A stretch of 20,265 bases of DNA, taken from Methylaequor sp002691245 (GTDB lineage Bacteria; Pseudomonadota; Alphaproteobacteria; Methylaequorales; Methylaequoraceae). Of the stretch, positions 1-7,054 are shown in pieces (position 1 is the first letter of the stretch; the number at the start of each line of letters is the position of its first letter). Both the position numbers and the translations under genes were made by a program. The stretch spans positions 1-20,265 of the forward strand of contig NZHH01000025.1 in assembly GCA_002691245.1 (NCBI GenBank), read 5' to 3'. The notes beneath the pieces were generated by a model. That model did no database searches. It was not told where the DNA came from and was given only the letters and a program-made list of their open reading frames with translations.

Positions 1-94
1 GCTGCAGTGGTAAAGGCTACAATTAAAAATTAATTGTTTGAATATAAGCTTTTTATCCTTGAATAGAAACAAATAGCGTTGTAACCCTTAACTC

Positions 95-184
95 GGACAG
101 GTGGCCGAGTGGTTTAAGGCGCTCCCCTGCTAAGGGAGTGAGGGGGAAACTCCTCCGTGGGTTCGAATCCCATCCTGTCCGCCA
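95..184 (+). tRNA. tRNA-Ser (anticodon GCT)
   Basis: A complete class II tRNA with an acceptor stem starting GGACAGG, anticodon loop CTGCTAA with GCT at 129-131, a long variable arm, the T-loop motif GGTTCGAATCC, and an encoded CCA at 182-184. It reads AGC/AGT serine codons. Its 3' end (171-184) is the core of the attachment site used by the element that follows, and insertion leaves the tRNA intact. Confidence 0.97.
171..184 (+). repeat. attL core (14-bp direct repeat, tRNA 3' end)
   Basis: The sequence CATCCTGTCCGCCA forms the 3' strand of the acceptor stem and the CCA of tRNA-Ser. An identical copy lies at 15610-15623 beside the integrase. Integration at a tRNA 3' end is typical of P4-family integrases. 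Confidence 0.9.
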
Positions 185-226
185 TAAAAACAACATAAAC
201 TATTGATTTTTAAACATATTGTATAG

Positions 227-250
227 TATTGTGGTATATTACCCACAATA
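227..250. repeat. Inverted repeat with integrase arm-like site, left end
   Basis: Perfect 8-bp arms TATTGTGG (227-234) and CCACAATA (243-250) are separated by 8 bases. The right arm overlaps TACCCACAA at 240-248, which recurs twice at 15469-15477 and 15481-15489 by the integrase start. This fits an arm-type binding site for the integrase, or an AlpA-type directionality factor site. The function is inferred from position and recurrence. Confidence 0.5.
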
Positions 251-295
251 AGGTAAACAAATCAAGATGATTTTAAGCTTTTTCGAATTTACAGG

Positions 296-318
296 TACCC
301 CACCTACCCCGTACCCCC
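296..318. repeat. Triple TACCCC repeat, left end
   Basis: TACCCC occurs at 296-301, 305-310 and 312-317, in an otherwise AT-rich stretch about 110-135 bases inside the left att core and just upstream of the terS-like gene. It resembles the TACCCACAA arm-like sites. It could be further protein-binding sites for integration or excision, or an operator for the terS-like gene. No direct proof. Confidence 0.35.
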
Positions 319-378
319 AAAAATTTGTAATCATCAACATAATCTATGTACTGCAAAATGCTCAAAGGATACCCTACA

Positions 379-801
379 ATGTTAACAGCTAAACAAGAAA
401 ACTTCGTTGAACTCCTTACTCAAGGTACAAGTCAAACTTCCGCGTATAGGGGTGCTTATGACACCCAAAATATGTCCGATAAGTCTGTCTGGGAGGAAGC
501 CTCAAGGCTCAGGAGACACCCCAAGGTCAGTACAAGGATTTTAGAACTAAAGAAGGAAAAGGAGGACAGACGGCGCTTACAAGTGGTCTCGAGAGAAGAG
601 AGAGTTCTTAATGAACTGGAGAGGATAGCCTTTGGTGATGGCTCTGTATCAGGAAAGCTTAAAGCAATGGAACTTCTTGGAAAATATATCGGTCTATTCA
701 GCCCCAAAAAGGAAGTTGAAGTTGAGAGAACTTCAAAAGAATTACTTGCTGAAATTTTTAAAAAGATAGAAAATATCGATCATTTTAAATTAACTTGCTA
801 A
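379..801 (+). CDS. Phage terminase small subunit-like protein
   Basis: The 140-residue protein has the N-terminal helix-turn-helix of phage small terminases (Terminase_2 type). It opens with LTAKQENFVELLTQG and continues with an AYRGAY motif and the SDKSVWEEASRLRRHPKV region, equivalent to the family's second helix pair where adjacent small-terminase subunits recognise DNA. The C-terminal part is charged and helical, as expected for the oligomerisation segment. An ATG at 346 adds 11 residues, but the ATG at 379 has AAAGGA about 9 bases upstream and gives the usual family start. In phages TerS selects the genome to package. Satellites such as PICIs encode their own TerS to redirect a helper phage's large terminase. 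No large terminase is present here. The stop overlaps the stop of the convergent KAP gene by 4 bases, so no terminator separates them. The family call is firm; the satellite role is inferred. Confidence 0.8.
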   Translation: MLTAKQENFVELLTQGTSQTSAYRGAYDTQNMSDKSVWEEASRLRRHPKVSTRILELKKEKEDRRRLQVVSREERVLNELERIAFGDGSVSGKLKAMELLGKYIGLFSPKKEVEVERTSKELLAEIFKKIENIDHFKLTC

Positions 802-2825
802 CTAGTTTTAGTAGCATCATATCTATGCTCAGCGTCAAGATACTTATCGGCCATTTCCCACATTTTTTGTTCATCTTTTTCAAACGAAATATCCTTTGAT
901 AGAAACGTTCCTTCCCGTTTTCTAAATAATAATCGACCATCCCAGTGATTTTTTGCAATGTCATAAGATAACGATATTAACTCAAAGATCACATTTTTGT
1001 ATTTTGAATACTCTTCTAGCGAATGAACTCTTATATCAAATCTTTCTGCATACTTTAAAGTATTTACGTTTCCAGATTGATATACCCTATGAAGGTGTAT
1101 CATGTTTGTACCTGGAATAAGGGGCGCTTTGTAATCTTTTGAAAAATGTTTAAACACATGGAAGGCAAATATATGTTTATGATTAGTCTTTGATGGGTAA
1201 CCACCGAAAAATTTATGTTTGTTAGTGTATGCTGAAATACCCCCTGCAAAAAGAAATGAAGAGTCCGGAAACTCTGATTTAATGTCGTTATATAGATTGT
1301 CGACAACATCTTCCACCTCTTCTGAAAATCGTTCTGGACTATTAGTTTTGTAATCTAGCTTCCAGTGATTTAAATCTTCTAAAATTCTTCTCTTATAAGC
1401 CCCCTCTCTTTCTGGTAACGGAGGTTGACCTTGGTCGGTACTCTCAACGCTAGTGACTGAAGTTTGGCTAAGTATATTTGAGATGATAGCTCCAATATCC
1501 TCTTGATTTTCTGATAATAAATCATCTTTTATAAAACTAAAAAATTTTGATATGTCTGCTACTCTAGGTTTGAGCCTTGGTCGTATATAACAGATTCTGA
1601 AAAGAGCCTGTTCCCATTCTTCGTCAAAATCGTCAGTAGATTTGGCTGCACTGAATTCTTCCTCAAAAATTTGTTTCATTTCCTCAGGCTTTAAATCACC
1701 TATTCTTTCTTCTGAACGATTAGTTTGTTTAAAAGCAAATTTTTCGTCCCAGTTAGAAAAGTCTGGCTCTTGAGTCAAGAGGTTGTAAATACTTGGAAAA
1801 GCAATCTGAAGACAAAGAAGGGAAAACATTAACAGCTTTTCATTTTCTACACTTACGCCATTGTCGGTTGCATCATTTTCAGAAAGATCGTCTCTAGACT
1901 TATTTTTCACAAAAATTTGGATCAAAGAGACGGAATTTGCAAGCCTTTTTATCGATCTCGGATTTCCCCCTATCGTTTGCAGCACTATTTGTCTCACGGA
2001 TTCATCATCAAGACCTTCATCCTCTACAAAGCCAATGTTTACGAGCAGTGAGTTAACATATTTTCCAATATTATATTGGCCCATCGGCATCATAAATGGG
2101 AGTTGGATGATTTTGTCAAAAAACGCTCTGAACTCCCACTCGTTTTCGGCTGTTTGCTTGCCAAATTTGTGTTCTAGACCTTTAACGACAACTTGATAAT
2201 CAATAGCTAAAATAAAAACACATCTCTCAACGCTAAATATATTTTTCAGTAGCTCAAGTATGGCCACGGCATTTCGAGGTTCAATACGGTCAAGATCATC
2301 TACATAAATGATTATTTTATTGAATTTTGAGTCTTTGATAACATCTGATAGTTGTTTTCTCAGAGCCGCGATGGTTTGCTCGGTTGTTTCTAACAGCTCT
2401 TTGGCAACATTAGCAGCTTCAAGCCCCATGGTCATGCCTGCACCTGCTCTCAAAGCTCCCTTGAAAATGCTTGCCGCTCCATCCTTTATAGCGGAAAGCC
2501 TTTTCTTATTACCATCATGAGAGACCAGATCGTCAATAATCCTGTTAACTATTTTCAATAATGCCTCTTCAGGCGTCGATAACAGAGAATACTCCCAAGA
2601 ATTAATCCAAATTTGCTTAATATCTCCATTCGCGTCAAATTTGTGATGAATGGAATTAATTAATGATGTCTTGCCGCTACCCCACTCACCTTGAATGCCA
2701 ACTGTAATTGGGGTACTTGTCTCACTTATAAAATCAATTAAAGACTGAGAGTGGATATTTATATCTAGATTATCTGTCTCTCCTGGGCCTACTGGTTCAT
2801 CTATAATTCCAACAGCTTTAGCCAT
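798..2825 (-). CDS. KAP family P-loop NTPase
   Basis: A 675-residue protein. Residues 46-53 are a Walker A motif (GEWGSGKT) in the typical KAP context, and 171-180 carry Walker B (IIIYVDDLDR). It is followed by the family's LELLKNIF and FILAIDYQVV segments and by EFRAFFDKIIQLPF. Residues 114-140 are small and mildly hydrophobic, where many KAP proteins have membrane helices, but I would not call a transmembrane span. The C-terminal third (about 480-675) matches no domain I recognise. KAP NTPases include PifA of plasmid F, which blocks phage T7, so a role in phage exclusion is reasonable but not shown. The ATG at 2825 has AAAGGAT 8 bases upstream. It lies 13 bases downstream of the PvuRts1I-like gene on the same strand and is probably co-transcribed with it. 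Confidence 0.9.
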   Translation of the reverse strand: MAKAVGIIDEPVGPGETDNLDINIHSQSLIDFISETSTPITVGIQGEWGSGKTSLINSIHHKFDANGDIKQIWINSWEYSLLSTPEEALLKIVNRIIDDLVSHDGNKKRLSAIKDGAASIFKGALRAGAGMTMGLEAANVAKELLETTEQTIAALRKQLSDVIKDSKFNKIIIYVDDLDRIEPRNAVAILELLKNIFSVERCVFILAIDYQVVVKGLEHKFGKQTAENEWEFRAFFDKIIQLPFMMPMGQYNIGKYVNSLLVNIGFVEDEGLDDESVRQIVLQTIGGNPRSIKRLANSVSLIQIFVKNKSRDDLSENDATDNGVSVENEKLLMFSLLCLQIAFPSIYNLLTQEPDFSNWDEKFAFKQTNRSEERIGDLKPEEMKQIFEEEFSAAKSTDDFDEEWEQALFRICYIRPRLKPRVADISKFFSFIKDDLLSENQEDIGAIISNILSQTSVTSVESTDQGQPPLPEREGAYKRRILEDLNHWKLDYKTNSPERFSEEVEDVVDNLYNDIKSEFPDSSFLFAGGISAYTNKHKFFGGYPSKTNHKHIFAFHVFKHFSKDYKAPLIPGTNMIHLHRVYQSGNVNTLKYAERFDIRVHSLEEYSKYKNVIFELISLSYDIAKNHWDGRLLFRKREGTFLSKDISFEKDEQKMWEMADKYLDAEHRYDATKTS

Positions 2826-2838
2826 TTAATTTCATCCT

Positions 2839-3708
2839 TTATAAATTATTAAACTCATTTAAGCATATTTTTTTATGCTGTCTTCGAAAAATCACTATTG
2901 AGCTTGATGATTCTTTTACTGAGGTGTGAAATTCACCTAAAAATTTATATATAATTCGGCCTAGAATATTTTGATAGTGAGCAAAAACCACGTACTTATT
3001 GAAGTCAGGTGTAATGTCTAATCCTTTTAAATTTTTCATAGTAATAATGTCAAAATCTTCACTAAGAGTATTTTCCCAATCATTATTTCTATAAAGCTTC
3101 GGGAACCAAATTTTCTTATCAGTTGATGGGATTTTCCAAACTGCTCTCTGATAGTGACCCTTAGAGTAGCCAAAACACCTCATAGCATCTCTATGCGTAA
3201 GGAAAACAACATTGTCAGAGACATCAATGTAACCACGCTTTATATGTTCTAACGGACTAAACTTTTTCTTGGGGTCCCAAGCAATAAATTTATTGTCTTT
3301 TACTAAAGCTTGTTTCTTCACTTTTAAAATGTTGACAAAGCTGTCTACCTCTTTATTGATTTGACTAACTGTTTTTGTCTTGGACATATCAATTTCACTG
3401 CACACTTTTATTCGATATTCTTCAAAATCAGAGACATCCAAAATTTCTTTTTTTCTGTGTTTATCACTAATTGCATTTTCATGCACAGAGTGATGAAGTT
3501 CGTCGATCTCGTAGTAGATTTTTAATTGGGGGAAACAGAGGTCCATGAGATATCTATTTCCATCTTTTGTTTTAATTAGTTGCTGGCAAACAAATTCCAA
3601 TTCGTGATCGTTTAGTAAGTGGACGATCCTTGAAATAATGTATAGTTCCCATTTTTTATGAGTTATCTTAGAGAGGCTTCGCAGAATATATTCGGTTTTA
3701 TCAAACAT
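2839..3708 (-). CDS. PvuRts1I/AbaSI-family modified-cytosine restriction endonuclease
   Basis: A 289-residue protein close in length to PvuRts1I. The N-terminal nuclease domain has the family signature: DKTEYILRSLSKI, HKKWELYIISRI, LEFVCQQLI, then MDLCFPQL and YEIDELHH. This supplies the Vsr-like D56...E67-x-D69 catalytic set and the HH motif. The C-terminal part has VVFLTHRDAMRCFGY and WFPKLYRNNDWEN, typical of the SRA-like domain that recognises the modified base. Known members cut DNA containing 5-hydroxymethylcytosine or its glucosylated form, the bases used by T-even-like phages, so this is a type IV anti-phage enzyme. An ATG at 3756 would add 16 residues absent from the family; the ATG at 3708 aligns with known N-termini. 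It is the first gene of an operon with the KAP NTPase. A palindrome at 3741-3764 lies in its promoter region. Confidence 0.88.
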   Translation of the reverse strand: MFDKTEYILRSLSKITHKKWELYIISRIVHLLNDHELEFVCQQLIKTKDGNRYLMDLCFPQLKIYYEIDELHHSVHENAISDKHRKKEILDVSDFEEYRIKVCSEIDMSKTKTVSQINKEVDSFVNILKVKKQALVKDNKFIAWDPKKKFSPLEHIKRGYIDVSDNVVFLTHRDAMRCFGYSKGHYQRAVWKIPSTDKKIWFPKLYRNNDWENTLSEDFDIITMKNLKGLDITPDFNKYVVFAHYQNILGRIIYKFLGEFHTSVKESSSSIVIFRRQHKKICLNEFNNL

Positions 3709-3740
3709 AATACGCCTGAATTTGATATCGATACAAATAC

Positions 3741-3764
3741 TACATAATGCACACATATTATGTA
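3741..3764. promoter_or_regulatory. Palindromic operator candidate upstream of the restriction operon
   Basis: Perfect 8-bp arms TACATAAT (3741-3748) and ATTATGTA (3757-3764) are separated by 8 bases, 33-56 bases upstream of the PvuRts1I-like ATG. Read leftward, a TTTACA-like -35 overlaps it with a weak TAGTAT -10 about 18 bases on. The geometry suits a dimeric repressor. The site is in the 250-base intergenic region shared with the divergent GIY-YIG gene. Confidence 0.4.
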
Positions 3765-3958
3765 AAAGGCAAAAAAAACCAAAAGTATTTTGTTACTCGA
3801 TACAAGACTTTTTACTCTGTACCTAGTCTATGAAATCATCAGTTTTAATCCCTGAGAGACAAGAATCAGTTTTTATTTTTGAAATCAAGCTATTGTTTTT
3901 CGGGGTCATTGTAAGTATCAACTGCGGCTCAATGTGAGATAAGAATGGACGAAGAGAT

Positions 3959-4660
3959 ATGAGATTTTCAAGAAAAACTGTAGAGGGAATTAAATATTAT
4001 GTTTACGGATTTCGATATCCTGGCACAAACCAATATTTTTATATTGGGAAAGGCAAAGGAAATAGAGTGTTTTCACATACAAATCAATCTGTAAAAAGGG
4101 GAATAGCCGATCCTAAATTTGAGGTTATAGAAAGCTTAAGAGCATCTGGTGGCCCAGAGATTGATATCATTAGACACGGCTTATCAGAATATCAAGCTTT
4201 ATTACTTGAAAGCTCACTTATTGATGTTTTAGGAGTTGATCAAATAACCAATAAGGTGAGGGGTATCGATGCCAATAAATATGGTTTGATGTCGCCAAAA
4301 AATGTCGAAGCAAATTTCAAAGGTAAAGAGTTTAAGCTGAAAATATCTGCCGTATGCTTTAAAATAAATAGGGCATGGAGAAAAAACATGTCTAAAGATG
4401 AGCTTTATAATAAAACAAGAGGTACGTGGTACTTAAGCTTAAAGCGTGCACAACGAGCTGAATATGGGATTGGTCTTTGTCATGGAGTAATTCGCAGCAT
4501 ATATAAAATTAATGGTTGGGAAACAGACTATCAAAGATCGCCAGTTCGACACCGCTTCCATGGTGAAGAGTACGAAAATCTTCAAAATTACCTTGGCTAT
4601 AGTATGCTAAATCATCCTGGACATAAAGTAAGGGGACCACTTTTTTATTATAACTGTTGA
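3959..4660 (+). CDS. LEM-3-like GIY-YIG endonuclease with a C-terminal accessory domain
   Basis: A 233-residue protein. Residues 12-110 form a GIY-YIG nuclease domain of the LEM-3 type: YYVYGF provides the first motif (Y16), FYIGKGKGNRVF the second (Y28, R36), and LLLESSLID carries the metal-binding glutamate (E84). Residues about 130-233 form a second domain with WRKNMSKDELY, TRGTWYL, RAQRAEYGIGLCHGVIRSIY, NGW and a closing GPLFYY. This pattern recurs behind such nucleases and looks PUA/EVE-like, although I cannot name the family with certainty. It could read a modified base, making this another modification-dependent nuclease. A five-codon ORF (3945-3962) ends in an ATGA overlap with this start, suggesting translational coupling. 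It is divergent from the PvuRts1I operon. Confidence 0.82.
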   Translation: MRFSRKTVEGIKYYVYGFRYPGTNQYFYIGKGKGNRVFSHTNQSVKRGIADPKFEVIESLRASGGPEIDIIRHGLSEYQALLLESSLIDVLGVDQITNKVRGIDANKYGLMSPKNVEANFKGKEFKLKISAVCFKINRAWRKNMSKDELYNKTRGTWYLSLKRAQRAEYGIGLCHGVIRSIYKINGWETDYQRSPVRHRFHGEEYENLQNYLGYSMLNHPGHKVRGPLFYYNC

Positions 4661-4714
4661 CCAGTACCACAAGCCTAATTAACAATAATAGAGTCCGACT
4701 TAACTCTCAAAAAC

Positions 4715-6133
4715 TTATATAAGCATTGCAATTTTTTTATAAATTTCAAGCATGGCCAAAGTATCTAACTTGCAATAAGCTAGCATATCATTACGAATTT
4801 TTTGCCGCTTCCTTTTTTCTTTAATAGAGATCATTTCGGCGAATGCCAACATTGCATCAGTACCATTCGATACTGTCATATCTTCGTAGGAAAGGCTTGG
4901 AACAATTACAGGTAAAACCTTTTTAATAGAGGTTGATCCTTTAAATTCAATATCTACGTAACCTGATTTAAAAATATTCTCTAAATCGATAGTTCGGCTG
5001 ATAAGGTTTACCAAAAACTCGCTTTTTTCTGGATAAACCTTTGCCATCTCCTTATTTCTGGTATTTTCAAACGATTTATGCCATGAAATAATACTACCTG
5101 TATTACCAAGAATATCTTCAAGCTTACTTAAAAATTTCAAAGGTAGTTCTGCAGTGTCAGCTAAATATTCGAAATGNTCAATTTGGCCTTCTTGTGACTG
5201 TATCCTGTGCACTGAAAATTGGAACGGTATATGAGAATGAGGTTTTGTACCTTCAACAATTGGAATAGCAGAACTGTATGTTTCATAATCAAGGAAAAAC
5301 AGAGGGTATTTTATTCTTGAATAAAATTTCCGAATAAATTTTTTGTCTACTATTGGAGCATGATTTTTTGCAGCTTTTAGCACAAGTAGCTGTCGTTCAG
5401 ATACCTCATGTTCATGCACACAATCCAAAGAAAAGCGTTTTTCAGAGACAAAAGCTTTAATTTTGTTTTTATGTATCCTTGGTAGATCATATATCGAAGG
5501 AGATGGTATATTTTTATTAAAATAGTCAAAAGATGGGCAATGATGCGATCTACTCAGATATAAGCAAGAGCAACTATCTTCTCCAATTATTTTTTTATTA
5601 AGAAGAGAAATTGCTTGATCTATTTTACCTCGTGTCTCAGCTATTAATTCTTTGACTTCTGCTGTTACTAGAGAAAAAATAGCCATTTCTTCTTCATTTT
5701 TTTGATCTCTATGAATATATTCTCTGTTGAGATGCACTATATAAATCGATCCTATTGTGAAGCCCATATCACTAACCGTGATTGCCTGGAATGCCGCATC
5801 ACTTAAGTGTGTTTTTTCAACCTTTGTTGACGATTTCACTTCATAGATATCAAGTTTGCCATCGATATTTTTTATTACAATATCAGCAATAGCATAAAGG
5901 CCTTTTTTAGTTGAAAATGGCTTTTCAAACGATACATTTGCACCTCCATTTTTACCAATTATAATGTCTTGAATAAGTTTTTGAAATTCGTAGCCTTCTC
6001 TTGAAAGCTTTTCTTCATATACAGAATTATCACTTTCCGGATAAAGTGCAGGCTTATTTTTTAACAACCACAACGACTTAGGACACTTCAGGAATTGTAA
6101 ATAGTCGGTTTTAGATAACATAGGTCGATTCAT
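4715..6133 (-). CDS. DUF2779 family protein: Cas4-like nuclease domain plus DEDD exonuclease-like domain
   Basis: A 472-residue protein. It opens with LSKTDYLQFLKCPKSLWL, the conserved cysteine start of the Cas4/RecB-like families. It continues with GLYAIADIVI and LDIYEVKSS (a D...E-x-K PD-(D/E)XK core) and a later cysteine group (SCSCLYLSRSHHC) that could complete an Fe-S cluster. From about residue 270, FFLDYETYSSAIPIVEGTKP and HIPFQFSVH are the DUF2779 hallmark, giving DEDD motif I (D-x-E). WHKSFEN and AYCKLDT correspond to motifs II and III. The protein is therefore a predicted Fe-S nuclease joined to a 3'-5' exonuclease-like domain. Its biological role is not known to me. One N at 5177 leaves one residue undetermined. 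The ATG at 6133 lacks a good ribosome site, and an ATG four codons on is an alternative. It is convergent with the GIY-YIG gene. Confidence 0.85.
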   Translation of the reverse strand: MNRPMLSKTDYLQFLKCPKSLWLLKNKPALYPESDNSVYEEKLSREGYEFQKLIQDIIIGKNGGANVSFEKPFSTKKGLYAIADIVIKNIDGKLDIYEVKSSTKVEKTHLSDAAFQAITVSDMGFTIGSIYIVHLNREYIHRDQKNEEEMAIFSLVTAEVKELIAETRGKIDQAISLLNKKIIGEDSCSCLYLSRSHHCPSFDYFNKNIPSPSIYDLPRIHKNKIKAFVSEKRFSLDCVHEHEVSERQLLVLKAAKNHAPIVDKKFIRKFYSRIKYPLFFLDYETYSSAIPIVEGTKPHSHIPFQFSVHRIQSQEGQIXHFEYLADTAELPLKFLSKLEDILGNTGSIISWHKSFENTRNKEMAKVYPEKSEFLVNLISRTIDLENIFKSGYVDIEFKGSTSIKKVLPVIVPSLSYEDMTVSNGTDAMLAFAEMISIKEKRKRQKIRNDMLAYCKLDTLAMLEIYKKIAMLI

Positions 6134-6231
6134 AATTCTGGAACATTTTATAGATATTCTTTTCCTATTTTTTTTGATGAACCAAAATTACTATATTATT
6201 CATTTGAAGAAAAATATGAAATAAGCTACGA

Positions 6232-6894
6232 CTAATTAGTTTCCAATTTTCTGTGAAAATATACATCTAACTCCTTTTTACTTATAGGCGTCTTTAGTAA
6301 AGTCTGAAAAACATCTCCCTCTCCAACAATGAGATATGGATCATCTACTCCCTGAATGTACCTCCGAAGTGTCTCTGCCACCTGTGCTTTTACCGACCTG
6401 GGAAACGAATTAAGTTCATCGAAAAATCTGCTCACCCCTCTCGCTACATAATTTGCAGGCGTATTCTTACTAGTATGAATACCAGGACTCAATACGTATT
6501 GTTCCTCTGTCACTTTATAAACAGTTTTAATTGCATCGGTATATTTATTTTCATTAAAACTCTCTTTGAAAAAATGTTTCGCAACATCTTTAGTTAATTG
6601 ACAGTAATAGGGCCATCTCAAAAACGAGTACCCTTTTTGGGTGAAATACTCTGCTCTCTGCTCATCTCTTCTTAATTTCCAAACATTTTCATAGTGATCA
6701 GGTCCCTCATATTCAAAAACTATCTTTTTTTCTACTGAGCAACAATCAACCAGATAATATTTTCTCTTATTGCAAGGGTCATAGTTAAATCTGACCTGTG
6801 CCTGCCAATTACCTTCGGGCCAAAATATACTGACTGTTTTTAGCAAGTTTTTTTCAGTCATTTCACCCATAGGTTTAATTTCTTCAATCGTCAT
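6232..6894 (-). CDS. Vsr/DUF559-like PD-(D/E)XK nuclease domain protein
   Basis: A 220-residue protein from the ATG at 6894; a TTG at 6906 would add four residues. The core is LVDCCSVEKKIVFEYEGPDH, then a charged RRDEQRAEYFTQKGYSFLRWPYY, which has the strand-acid-strand-glutamate-helix layout of Vsr-like and DUF559-like nucleases: an acidic residue, E-x-E-G-P-x-H, an R/D-rich helix, then a strand with R-W-P-Y. The C-terminal 110 residues include NYVARGVSRFFDELNSFPRS and a helical tail with no recognised family. The substrate is unknown. It lies between the DUF2779 nuclease and the channel gene, on the same strand as both, 98 bases from the former and 160 from the latter. A nuclease function is a fold-level inference. 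Confidence 0.6.
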   Translation of the reverse strand: MTIEEIKPMGEMTEKNLLKTVSIFWPEGNWQAQVRFNYDPCNKRKYYLVDCCSVEKKIVFEYEGPDHYENVWKLRRDEQRAEYFTQKGYSFLRWPYYCQLTKDVAKHFFKESFNENKYTDAIKTVYKVTEEQYVLSPGIHTSKNTPANYVARGVSRFFDELNSFPRSVKAQVAETLRRYIQGVDDPYLIVGEGDVFQTLLKTPISKKELDVYFHRKLETN

Positions 6895-7054
6895 TTTGGC
6901 GTCCAAAAAAATATAACTTTGCCGAATTTGAGCACCATCTCAATATACTTTAGTTGCTCGCTAAACAAGGAGGTGTATCCAATAAATATATATAACAGCA
7001 TAAATTTTTACTCTGTTTTTATAAAACATTTTGTTGTTGAAAAATCTTTTTTTC

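Noticed and set aside
1..33. Possible C-terminal end of an upstream gene (reading GCT GCA GTG ... TAA)
   Set aside because: Only ten codons are visible and other frames are equally possible; nothing supports it as coding.
4690..4707. AGAGT/ACTCT stem between the convergent GIY-YIG and DUF2779 genes
   Set aside because: A 5-bp stem with an 8-base loop and no T-run is too weak to call a terminator.
6967..6980. AAGGAGGTGTATCC, resembling the complement of the 16S rRNA 3' end on the plus strand
   Set aside because: No start codon lies at a suitable distance and no supported plus-strand gene follows; a chance match with one extra base.
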